From NCBI GenBank assembly GCA_900556525.1, contig USOZ01000091.1, forward strand, positions 1 to 7,114: a stretch of DNA of 7,114 nucleotides. The letters are read 5' to 3'. The number at the start of each line of letters is the position of its first letter. Within the stretch, counting starts at the first letter, position 1. The stretch is from an uncultured Oscillospiraceae bacterium (lineage in GTDB: Bacteria; Bacillota; Clostridia; Oscillospirales; Ruminococcaceae). The translations under genes were made by a program, and so were the position numbers. The notes beneath the pieces are model-generated. The model did not search any database and was not told where the DNA came from. It saw nothing but the letters and a program-made list of their open reading frames with translations. This document shows, in pieces, positions 1 to 5,358 of this stretch.

Positions 1-1
1 T

Positions 2-673
2 GCCCCGGCTTCGGAAGAGGTCGGCTACAATGTCTGCGCGGCTGTCGTGAGCGATGTAGGTTCGGACAAAAGCGACAGGGGCGTTGAGCTTTTCGCGGAC
101 GATCTTTACGACCGCTTCTGCGGGAAATATACCGATGGTATTCTCCTGCTGATAAACAACGACACGAATTACGACTACCTCACCACCAGCGGAAGCTGCA
201 TTGAACTGTACACAAGCAGACGCATTGACGGTCTTTTCGACGTAATCACGCCGATTATTTCGCGCGGTGACTATTCGGGAGCGATAACGAGCTTCTGCGC
301 GCAGGTGAAAAATGCCGAAAAAACGGAAGAAACGTATACCGAGCGCTATTACGAAGATGATTGCAGCGACGACGTGATACCTTTTGAAGCAATCGAAGCT
401 ATCTTCCCTGTGCTGGTCTTTTCCGTGATTATTTTTATTGTAATTGTGCAGTGCGTTAAAAACGCCTACACGCTGAGGCCAAACAAGGGCGCAAAGGACT
501 ATATCTGGCGCAGTTCGCTTAAATTCAGCGAAAAATCCGACACATTCCTGCACGCCTACACTACCACGACCCGTGTTTCATCTTCAAAAAGTCACCGTTC
601 GGGCAGCCATCACAGCGGACACCGCAGAAGCGGCGGCGGACGCAGTCACGGAGGCGGCGGCAGACACAGATAA
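2..673 (+). CDS. TPM-domain membrane protein with His/Gly/Ser/Arg-rich tail (5' partial)
   Basis: The reading frame is open to the left edge, so the true start lies outside the window. The internal GTG at 47 is not a credible start because coding character continues upstream of it with no ribosome binding site. The visible 223 residues begin inside a TPM (YgcG/TLP18.3-type) domain. Family-like features are a DGILLLINND strand, the YDYLTTSG segment, and the LFD.I.P.I..GDY..AI..F helix ending near base 310. One hydrophobic helix follows (about bases 395-465), then a basic cytoplasmic stretch, and finally about 35 residues dominated by Ser, His, Gly and Arg (about 565-670). Bacterial TPM proteins usually have a signal peptide, an extracytoplasmic TPM domain, one C-terminal helix and a low-complexity Gly-rich tail, which fits. 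The bacterial function is not established; phosphatase activity is reported for the plant relative. Domain call confident, role unknown. Confidence 0.85.
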   Translation, partial: APASEEVGYNVCAAVVSDVGSDKSDRGVELFADDLYDRFCGKYTDGILLLINNDTNYDYLTTSGSCIELYTSRRIDGLFDVITPIISRGDYSGAITSFCAQVKNAEKTEETYTERYYEDDCSDDVIPFEAIEAIFPVLVFSVIIFIVIVQCVKNAYTLRPNKGAKDYIWRSSLKFSEKSDTFLHAYTTTTRVSSSKSHRSGSHHSGHRRSGGGRSHGGGGRHR

Positions 674-675
674 TA

Positions 676-704
676 TTGACAAAACAGGAAAAGTGTGCTA
701 AAAT
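676..704 (+). promoter_or_regulatory. Sigma-A promoter for the flippase-methyltransferase unit
   Basis: TTGACA at 676-681 and TAAAAT at 699-704 are separated by exactly 17 bases. TGC directly precedes the -10, giving an extended -10 element. Transcription should start near 711, leaving a leader of about 37 bases. The -35 begins three bases after the stop codon of the TPM gene, and no terminator lies between them, so some read-through from upstream is possible. Confidence 0.8.
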
Positions 705-747
705 TATAAAGATTTACGCTTAACGGATCTTTACGAGGAAAATTCTA

Positions 748-1803
748 ATGAAAAAGAAAAAAAGCAAGCTCAACCTGATAATCTGCGGCGTTGCATTTGT
801 AGTGATGCTGCTCTACATTTTCTTTATCGACGGCGTTGATAACCTTACCGCTTCGATAACCGCAATGAACCCTGTCTTTCTTGTTATTGCCGTACTTTGT
901 ATGTGCGGATACTGGTTTCTCGAAACGTCTGCGCTGCACCTGACTGCGAAAAGTCTTGAACCGAACGTTAAGTTCAAAGATTCGCTTTTCGTAACAATGA
1001 TAGGACAGTATTTCAACTGCATAACACCTTTTGCGAGCGGCGGTCAGCCCATGCAGATCTATTATTATACCAAGCGCGGGCTTACGCTGGGTTCGGCAAT
1101 GACGGCGCTCATAAGCCGATTTATCGTTTATCAGTTCGTGCTGACCGTCTACTCGGTCGTATTTCTCGTTTTTAAGCTCTCTATGTTTACGACGGGGAGC
1201 TTACAGGGTCTTACGTTCCTTACGATAATCGGATTTATTATAAATACTGCGGTTATCGCCCTGCTTTTCATGGTAGCTTTTTTCCGCACGCCGACAACAA
1301 AAATGGCGCACGGTATAATCAGACTTCTCGGAAAAATTCGCATTATAAAGGACGTTGACGCGAAAATCACGTTTATCGACAACGAACTTGAACAGTATCA
1401 CGAAAACTTCCTTTTCATAAAGAAAAAGCCTGTGCTTATACTGAAGTGCTGCGCGCTTACGGCGGTTCAGCTTTTCCTTTATTTCAGCATCACCTACGTT
1501 ATTTATCTCGGCTTCGGCATGAGCGAGACCGACATTTTCACGATAACGGCTTGCCAGTCGTTCGTACTGATGATCTCGTCATTCGTTCCGCTCCCGGGCG
1601 CGCTTGGCGCGGCTGAGGGCAGCTATGCGGCGTTTTTCGGCGATATTTTCGGGAAATTCACGGGCTTTTCAACATTTGTATGGCGTTTTCTGACATTCTA
1701 TCTGCCGATACTGATAGGTCTGGTCATAAACCTTGCGCTTACACGCCGCGGCAAGGAAAATTTAAGCCAAATTGAAGAAAACGCAGAAAAAAACATTGAC
1801 TGA
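748..1803 (+). CDS. Lysylphosphatidylglycerol synthase TM region/UPF0104 flippase-like membrane protein
   Basis: A 351-residue polytopic membrane protein. Its N-terminus is a short Lys-rich run followed by a helix at about residues 8-27, and roughly eight hydrophobic segments can be counted. Family hallmarks are the segment around residues 89-111 (FNCITPFASGGQPMQIYYY, then a KRG) and the late motif FVPLPGALGAAEG at about 279-291, both typical of the LPG_synthase_TM (UPF0104, YbhN-like) family. In MprF this region flips aminoacyl-phosphatidylglycerol. Here the C-terminal aminoacyltransferase domain is absent, because the protein ends in a short polar tail after the last helix. It is therefore a stand-alone flippase-like protein, and its lipid substrate cannot be deduced. 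The ATG at 748 has a GAGGAAAA-type ribosome binding site 5-10 bases upstream. It is followed 11 bases later by a methyltransferase gene and is probably cotranscribed with it. Confidence 0.9.
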   Translation: MKKKKSKLNLIICGVAFVVMLLYIFFIDGVDNLTASITAMNPVFLVIAVLCMCGYWFLETSALHLTAKSLEPNVKFKDSLFVTMIGQYFNCITPFASGGQPMQIYYYTKRGLTLGSAMTALISRFIVYQFVLTVYSVVFLVFKLSMFTTGSLQGLTFLTIIGFIINTAVIALLFMVAFFRTPTTKMAHGIIRLLGKIRIIKDVDAKITFIDNELEQYHENFLFIKKKPVLILKCCALTAVQLFLYFSITYVIYLGFGMSETDIFTITACQSFVLMISSFVPLPGALGAAEGSYAAFFGDIFGKFTGFSTFVWRFLTFYLPILIGLVINLALTRRGKENLSQIEENAEKNID

Positions 1804-1814
1804 GCGAGGTTCGT

Positions 1815-2600
1815 ATGGATATTGTCGATAAGAATATAGACGGCGGAAAGGCGTTCGACTGGGGCAGGACTTCGGCGGATTACGCTAAGTTCCGCGACAT
1901 TTACCCCGACGGATTTTACGAAAAGCTGCTTTCTCTCGGGCTTTGCAGGGACGGGCAGAGAGTCCTCGACGTCGGAACGGGAACGGGAGTTCTCCCGCGA
2001 AATATGTACCGTTTCGGCGCGAAATGGACAGGAACCGACATTTCCGAAAATCAAATTGAACAGGCGAAAAAGCTGTCCGAGGGAATGGACATCAGCTATT
2101 TGGCGCAGCCCGCCGAAAAACTGTCTTTTCCCGACGGAACTTTCGACGTAATAACGGCTTGCCAGTGCTTCTGGTACTTCGACCATGAAACGCTTGCCCC
2201 GAAATTTCACGATATGCTCAAAAGCGGCGGCAGCTTCGCGGTAATGTGCATGGAATGGCTTCCGTTTGAGGACAAAATTGCAGGCGCAAGCGAGGAACTG
2301 GTGCTTAAATACAGCCCGAACTGGAGCGGCGCGGGCGAAACCGTTCACCCGATCGCAGTTCCCGAGTGCTACAAAAAATATTTCGACATAGTTTATCACG
2401 ACGAATATTATCTTGACGTTCACTTCACGCGCGAAAGCTGGAACGGCAGAATGAAAGCCTGCCGAGGGGTAGGCGCTTCGCTTTCTCCCGAGGAGATTGA
2501 AAAGTGGGAAAAAGAGCATATTGCTTTGCTGAACGAAATTGCCCCCGCAGAATTTGACATAAAGCATTACGGCGCGATAGTGCAGCTGAAAAGAAAGTAA
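1815..2600 (+). CDS. Class I SAM-dependent methyltransferase (Methyltransf_11 type)
   Basis: A 261-residue soluble protein with a Rossmann-like SAM-binding core. Motif I is VLDVGTGTG at residues 50-58. An acidic strand end follows (WTGTDIS, where the Asp should contact the SAM ribose), then the FDVITACQCFWYFD segment typical of motif IV/post-IV in small-molecule methyltransferases, and LKSGGSFAVM as the next strand. The N-terminal part (FDWGRTSADYAKFRDIYPDGFY) resembles the family's start, where a Tyr-rich stretch closes over the cofactor. The start at 1815 is preceded by GCGAGG five bases upstream. The gene lies 11 bases after the flippase-like gene with no promoter between them, so they share a transcript. 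The substrate is not identifiable; a role in modifying the same envelope component as the neighbour is only a guess. It ends at a strong terminator. Confidence 0.87.
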   Translation: MDIVDKNIDGGKAFDWGRTSADYAKFRDIYPDGFYEKLLSLGLCRDGQRVLDVGTGTGVLPRNMYRFGAKWTGTDISENQIEQAKKLSEGMDISYLAQPAEKLSFPDGTFDVITACQCFWYFDHETLAPKFHDMLKSGGSFAVMCMEWLPFEDKIAGASEELVLKYSPNWSGAGETVHPIAVPECYKKYFDIVYHDEYYLDVHFTRESWNGRMKACRGVGASLSPEEIEKWEKEHIALLNEIAPAEFDIKHYGAIVQLKRK

Positions 2601-2604
2601 AAAT

Positions 2605-2636
2605 AAATCCCGCAGTCAGACGGCTGCGGGATTTTT
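2605..2636. terminator. Bidirectional intrinsic terminator between convergent genes
   Basis: An 11-bp perfect stem pairs 2605-2615 (AAATCCCGCAG) with 2624-2634 (CTGCGGGATTT) around an 8-base loop. On the plus strand a T run covers 2632-2636. On the minus strand the A-rich stretch at 2598-2607 gives a T-rich tract. It therefore ends the methyltransferase transcript and, from the other side, the flavodiiron gene whose stop codon is at 2644-2646. Confidence 0.9.
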
Positions 2637-2643
2637 GCCGATA

Positions 2644-3792
2644 TCAGAGACTTTCGGCGAGCTGTTCAATCTGTTCGGCGCTTTCGCCGTTAATCGCACA
2701 TTTCAGCTTTACGACAGGCTCTGCGAAAGTGAGCTCTTTCGAGGCTGAAAGCATTTCACGCATCACCTTTGCCGCCATTGGCGCCCACGCGCCGTTCTCA
2801 ATAAATCCGACGGTTCTTCCGCGGAAGCCGCGCTCGGTGAGGTGTTCAATAAAATCGCGCATGAACGGGAAAATCCCCGCGTTATATGTCGTTGTCGCAA
2901 GCACGAGCTTTGCGCAGCGGAACGCCTGAGCGACCGCCTCGGACATATCGCAGCGCGCGAGATCCGTCACGATAACGCTTTTTCCGCTTTCGCGCAGCTT
3001 TTCTTCAAGCAGGCGAACCGCCTTGGCTGTATTTCCGTAAACAGAGGTGTAAGCGATAAGAATGTCGCCGCTTTCGGCTTCATAGCTTGACCATGTGTTG
3101 TACAGACCGAGATAATATCCAAGATTTTCAGTCAGAACGGGACCGTGCAGCGGGCATATCTTCTCGATTTCAAGCGCGGCAGCCTTTCGCAGGAGCGCCT
3201 GAACCTGTGCGCCGTATTTTCCGACAATGCCGATATAATAGCGGCGCGCTTCGTTCGCCCAGTCCTGCGCAGGATCGTCGCTTCCGAAGCGGCCGAAACC
3301 GTCCGCCGAAAACAGCACCTTATCGAAGCTGTCATAAGTCACGATGACCTCGGGCCAATGCACCATCGGCGCAGTAACAAATGTAAGCGTGTGCTTTCCG
3401 AGCGTTAGCGTGCTTCCCTCGCCCACAACAAGCCTGCGGTCGGAAAAGTCCGTCCCGAAAAAGCCGTTCATCATCTCAAAAGCCTTTTGCGAAGCGACAA
3501 TTACGGCGCTTTTATACCGCTCCGCAAAGTTCATGATATTCGCGGAATGGTCAGGTTCCATGTGCTGAACGACGAGGTAGTCGGGCGTTCTTCCACAGAG
3601 AGCGGCATCGACATTTTCAAGCCATTCGTCGGTAAACCCCGCGTCAACAGTGTCCATAACGGCGATCTTATCATCAAGAATAACATACGAATTATATGTC
3701 ATTCCGTCCGGCACACGATACTGCCCCTCGAAAAGATCAACTTTTTTGTCGGAAACGCCGACGTAAACAATATCTTCCGTAACTTTTTTCAT
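2644..3792 (-). CDS. fprA: Class A flavodiiron protein (FprA-type oxygen/NO reductase)
   Basis: A 382-residue protein, counted from the ATG at 3792-3790. Residues about 1-240 form a metallo-beta-lactamase-like domain carrying the di-iron ligands: H77, E79, D81 and H82 in QHMEPDHSAN, H145 in APMVHWPE, D164 in SADGFG, and H216 in CPLHGP. Residues about 243-382 are a flavodoxin domain with the FMN phosphate loop YTSVYGNTAKA at 248-258. No rubredoxin or flavin reductase domain follows, so it is the simple class A form that takes electrons from a separate rubredoxin. The family reduces O2 to water and/or NO to N2O in the cytoplasm of anaerobes. I chose the internal ATG at 3792 over the upstream one at 3837 because it has an AAGGAG site 10 bases away and matches the family N-terminus. 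The 3837 start lies inside the promoter. The gene stands alone and has its own PerR-like operator. Confidence 0.95.
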   Translation of the reverse strand: MKKVTEDIVYVGVSDKKVDLFEGQYRVPDGMTYNSYVILDDKIAVMDTVDAGFTDEWLENVDAALCGRTPDYLVVQHMEPDHSANIMNFAERYKSAVIVASQKAFEMMNGFFGTDFSDRRLVVGEGSTLTLGKHTLTFVTAPMVHWPEVIVTYDSFDKVLFSADGFGRFGSDDPAQDWANEARRYYIGIVGKYGAQVQALLRKAAALEIEKICPLHGPVLTENLGYYLGLYNTWSSYEAESGDILIAYTSVYGNTAKAVRLLEEKLRESGKSVIVTDLARCDMSEAVAQAFRCAKLVLATTTYNAGIFPFMRDFIEHLTERGFRGRTVGFIENGAWAPMAAKVMREMLSASKELTFAEPVVKLKCAINGESAEQIEQLAESL

Positions 3793-3802
3793 ATGTTTAT
3801 GT

Positions 3803-3808
3803 CTCCTT
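3803..3808 (-). promoter_or_regulatory. Ribosome binding site fixing the flavodiiron start
   Basis: On the minus strand this reads AAGGAG, with 10 bases to the ATG at 3792-3790. It selects that ATG over the in-frame upstream ATG at 3837, whose leader would include the -10 box and the operator. Confidence 0.8.
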
Positions 3809-3809
3809 T

Positions 3810-3824
3810 TTAGAATTATTCTAA
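3810..3824 (-). promoter_or_regulatory. PerR/Fur-type 7-1-7 operator
   Basis: A perfect inverted repeat, TTAGAAT-T-ATTCTAA, centred on 3817. The 7-1-7 architecture matches the Bacillota PerR box (TTATAAT-N-ATTATAA), with six of seven bases per half site identical; the Fur box is a poorer match. It lies downstream of the -10 element, at about +6 to +20 of the predicted transcript, and two bases before the ribosome binding site, where a bound repressor would block transcription. Assignment to PerR rather than another Fur-family member is inference from sequence and from the oxygen-related target gene. Confidence 0.7.
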
Positions 3825-3835
3825 TTTTCAATATC

Positions 3836-3863
3836 ATTATAGCATATTTTGCAAAAAAATCAA
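3836..3863 (-). promoter_or_regulatory. fprA: Extended -10 promoter for the flavodiiron gene
   Basis: On the minus strand a perfect TATAAT lies at 3841-3836. It is preceded by TGC, which makes an extended -10. A TTGATT -35 lies at 3863-3858 with a 16-base spacer. The predicted start is near 3829, giving a leader of about 37 bases that contains the palindromic operator. The promoter is strong by consensus, as expected for a gene kept off by a repressor. Confidence 0.75.
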
Positions 3864-3901
3864 GAGGTTTCGGAAAACTTTTTACGCGGAACTGCCGCGG
3901 A

Positions 3902-3930
3902 TTGACAAAAATGCGGTTATGCGGTAAAAT
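3902..3930 (+). promoter_or_regulatory. Sigma-A promoter for the trmN6-like operon
   Basis: TTGACA at 3902-3907 and TAAAAT at 3925-3930 have a 17-base spacer, the same hexamers and spacing as the promoter at 676-704. The start should fall near 3937, giving a short leader of about 20 bases. It diverges from the flavodiiron promoter, and the two -35 elements are about 38 bases apart. The PerR-like palindrome does not overlap it, so the two units are probably regulated separately. Confidence 0.8.
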
Positions 3931-3944
3931 AAAAGCAGCATCAC

Positions 3945-3949
3945 GGAGG
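3945..3949 (+). promoter_or_regulatory. Ribosome binding site fixing the trmN6-like start
   Basis: GGAGG at 3945-3949 stands eight bases before the ATG at 3958. The in-frame GTG at 3949 overlaps this site and cannot be the start. Confidence 0.8.
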
Positions 3950-3957
3950 TGAGGAAA

Positions 3958-4674
3958 ATGCAGACTGAAACGGAATTTTTTGACCTTTTCGGATTAACGC
4001 TCTATGTAAGCGACGACCATAGATTCGGCACGGACGCGCTTCTTCTCGCGCGGTTCGCAAAACCCTCGAAGAACGACATTGTTTGCGACCTTTGTTCGGG
4101 CTGCGGGATAATACCGATGCTGTTTGAAGCGTGGAAATGCGCGCCGAAAAAGGCGTATGCTTTTGAAATTCAGCCCGAGGCTGTTGAACTGCTCAAAAAG
4201 TCGGTTGAAGAAAATGAGCTTTCGGAGAAAATTTTCCCTGTTCTCGGAGACCTCACGAAAAATGACGAGCTGCTGCAAATTCCGCGCGAAAGCGTAACGC
4301 TTGTAACGGCAAATCCGCCCTATTTCAAGTCTCAAAGCGGCTCCGAACGCCTTTCGCCTGCGCAGGCTGCCGCACGCCACGAGCTTTTCTGCAACCTCGA
4401 ACAAGTGATAAAAGCGGCAAACCTGCTGCTTAAATATGGCGGAACGCTTAAAATATGCCACATTCCCGAAAGGCTAACCGACGCTCTTTGTCTTATGCGG
4501 CAATACGGGCTTGAACCGAAAACCGTGCAGTTTGTTCACAACAGGCTCGCCGACCGACCGTATCTTGTGCTGATAAGTGCAAAAAAAGGCGGGAAACCCG
4601 GAGTTATCGTAGAGAAGCCTGCGCTCGTCGAGGACATGAACCGCGAACTTTTCGGAGAGGGGAAATATGAATGA
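3958..4674 (+). CDS. trmN6: TrmN6-like tRNA1(Val) adenine-37 N6-methyltransferase
   Basis: A 238-residue class I methyltransferase of the COG4123 (TrmN6/YfiC/YabB) family. The N-terminal signature HRFGTDALLLARFA (residues 21-34) is characteristic of the group. Motif I is VCDLCSGCGIIP at 42-53, with Cys where most members have Gly/Thr. The acidic residue for SAM ribose binding is E70 in AFEIQ. The catalytic NPPY motif, used for N6-methylation of adenine, is at 119-122 followed by Phe. Family members that have been studied methylate A37 of tRNA1(Val); substrate transfer to this protein is by homology. The start is ATG 3958 with GGAGG eight bases upstream. The last eight bases overlap the next gene, indicating translational coupling. 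The usual neighbour encoding the RsmI rRNA methyltransferase is not present downstream here. Confidence 0.9.
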   Translation: MQTETEFFDLFGLTLYVSDDHRFGTDALLLARFAKPSKNDIVCDLCSGCGIIPMLFEAWKCAPKKAYAFEIQPEAVELLKKSVEENELSEKIFPVLGDLTKNDELLQIPRESVTLVTANPPYFKSQSGSERLSPAQAAARHELFCNLEQVIKAANLLLKYGGTLKICHIPERLTDALCLMRQYGLEPKTVQFVHNRLADRPYLVLISAKKGGKPGVIVEKPALVEDMNRELFGEGKYE

Positions 4675-5302
4675 AGATATAAACTATGTCGCTATTGAAA
4701 AGCATTGCCGCGAATGTCTTGAATTATACGTTTTAAGCCGTGCGCGTGCGCATTTCTTCTCAAAATTCACCATAATAACCGCGATAGTCGGGCTGTGTGT
4801 GCTTTCTCTTGTCGAGGTCGCTCAGGCGCTCATTTTCGGACTTGCACACCGAATAATTGAAGCGGAACTGTTTCTTTTCGGAAAATCGGGGCTAATCGTT
4901 GACTTTGATTTCTACCTGCTTCAAGCCGCAATGATAGGGCTTTGGATAGTCGCGCTTCTCTCGCTGATATGCTATATCCGCGAAAAATACAGCCCATGCG
5001 TTATCATGATATTTGCCTTTCCGCTTATCGCCGTGTACAGCGCGGTAGCGTTTATAACGGGGCAAAAAAGCGGAGCGATTTATATTCTGCTGTTTGTGTA
5101 TTCGCTGTTTATGTTCGTTATCCAGTTCATCACGCTTCACCATGTTGCAGTTTTGGAACAGCTGAAAAAAGAACCCGGCTATCCGAATTTTAACCCCGAC
5201 ATTGTCGCTAAGGCTAAGCACTGCAACGAAAATATATGGGACGAAATGTCAAACGACGAGAAGATCATGGCGGAAAGAGAGGGGTATTTTCGCGGCAGAT
5301 AG
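4667..5302 (+). CDS. Four-helix membrane protein of unknown function
   Basis: A 211-residue protein that I do not recognise as a named family. About 30 residues of N-terminal cytoplasmic segment with three Cys (EKHCRECLELY) precede four predicted membrane helices at about 34-59, 83-104, 110-131 and 136-158. A polar tail of about 50 residues follows, including PGYPNFNPDIVAKAKHCNENIWDEM. Few residues are charged in the membrane part, and no catalytic motif is visible. The ATG at 4667 lies inside the end of the trmN6-like gene (8-base overlap), with a purine-rich GGAGAGGGG site about five bases upstream. It is therefore translated from the same message. The two products share no obvious function, and such overlaps often reflect operon compaction rather than a common pathway. 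The coding call is secure and the function is open. Confidence 0.8.
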   Translation: MNEDINYVAIEKHCRECLELYVLSRARAHFFSKFTIITAIVGLCVLSLVEVAQALIFGLAHRIIEAELFLFGKSGLIVDFDFYLLQAAMIGLWIVALLSLICYIREKYSPCVIMIFAFPLIAVYSAVAFITGQKSGAIYILLFVYSLFMFVIQFITLHHVAVLEQLKKEPGYPNFNPDIVAKAKHCNENIWDEMSNDEKIMAEREGYFRGR

Positions 5303-5358
5303 TGCGGACTTGCGGCTGCGGTATTGTATAAAATTGAGTTTGTATAAGGTATAGTTTT

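Noticed and set aside
1543..1558. A 16-base direct repeat shared with 2151-2166 (ataacggcttgccagt)
   Set aside because: Both copies encode ITACQ in the correct frame of unrelated proteins, and flanking bases diverge at once. Chance or codon preference is enough to explain it.
1698..2567. Long minus-strand open frame (289 codons) opposite the methyltransferase
   Set aside because: It lies antisense to a well-supported methyltransferase, has no ribosome binding site, shows no recognisable domain and crosses the terminator-bounded unit. It is a by-product of GC-rich codons in the true frame.
3793..3837. Upstream extension of the flavodiiron protein by 15 residues to an ATG at 3837
   Set aside because: The extension runs through the operator and begins in the -10 box. 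The AAGGAG site and the family N-terminus support the ATG at 3792.
3885..3899. Small hairpin CGCGG-N5-CCGCG between the divergent promoters
   Set aside because: The stem is only five base pairs, with no strong T run at the right distance and no transcript predicted to end there. It does not overlap a promoter element clearly enough to call it an operator.
3949..3957. GTG start three codons upstream of the trmN6-like ATG
   Set aside because: The GTG overlaps the GGAGG ribosome binding site that serves the ATG at 3958.
3994..4461. Minus-strand open frame (155 codons) opposite the trmN6-like gene
   Set aside because: Its Arg/Phe/Cys-rich translation resembles no protein family, and the plus-strand frame contains all TrmN6 motifs.
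5303..5358. Possible promoter before the hydrolase gene (TATAAA at 5327, TATAGT at 5350)
   Set aside because: No -35 element stands at an acceptable distance from either -10-like sequence, so read-through from the trmN6-like operon is at least as likely. I see no terminator in the gap.
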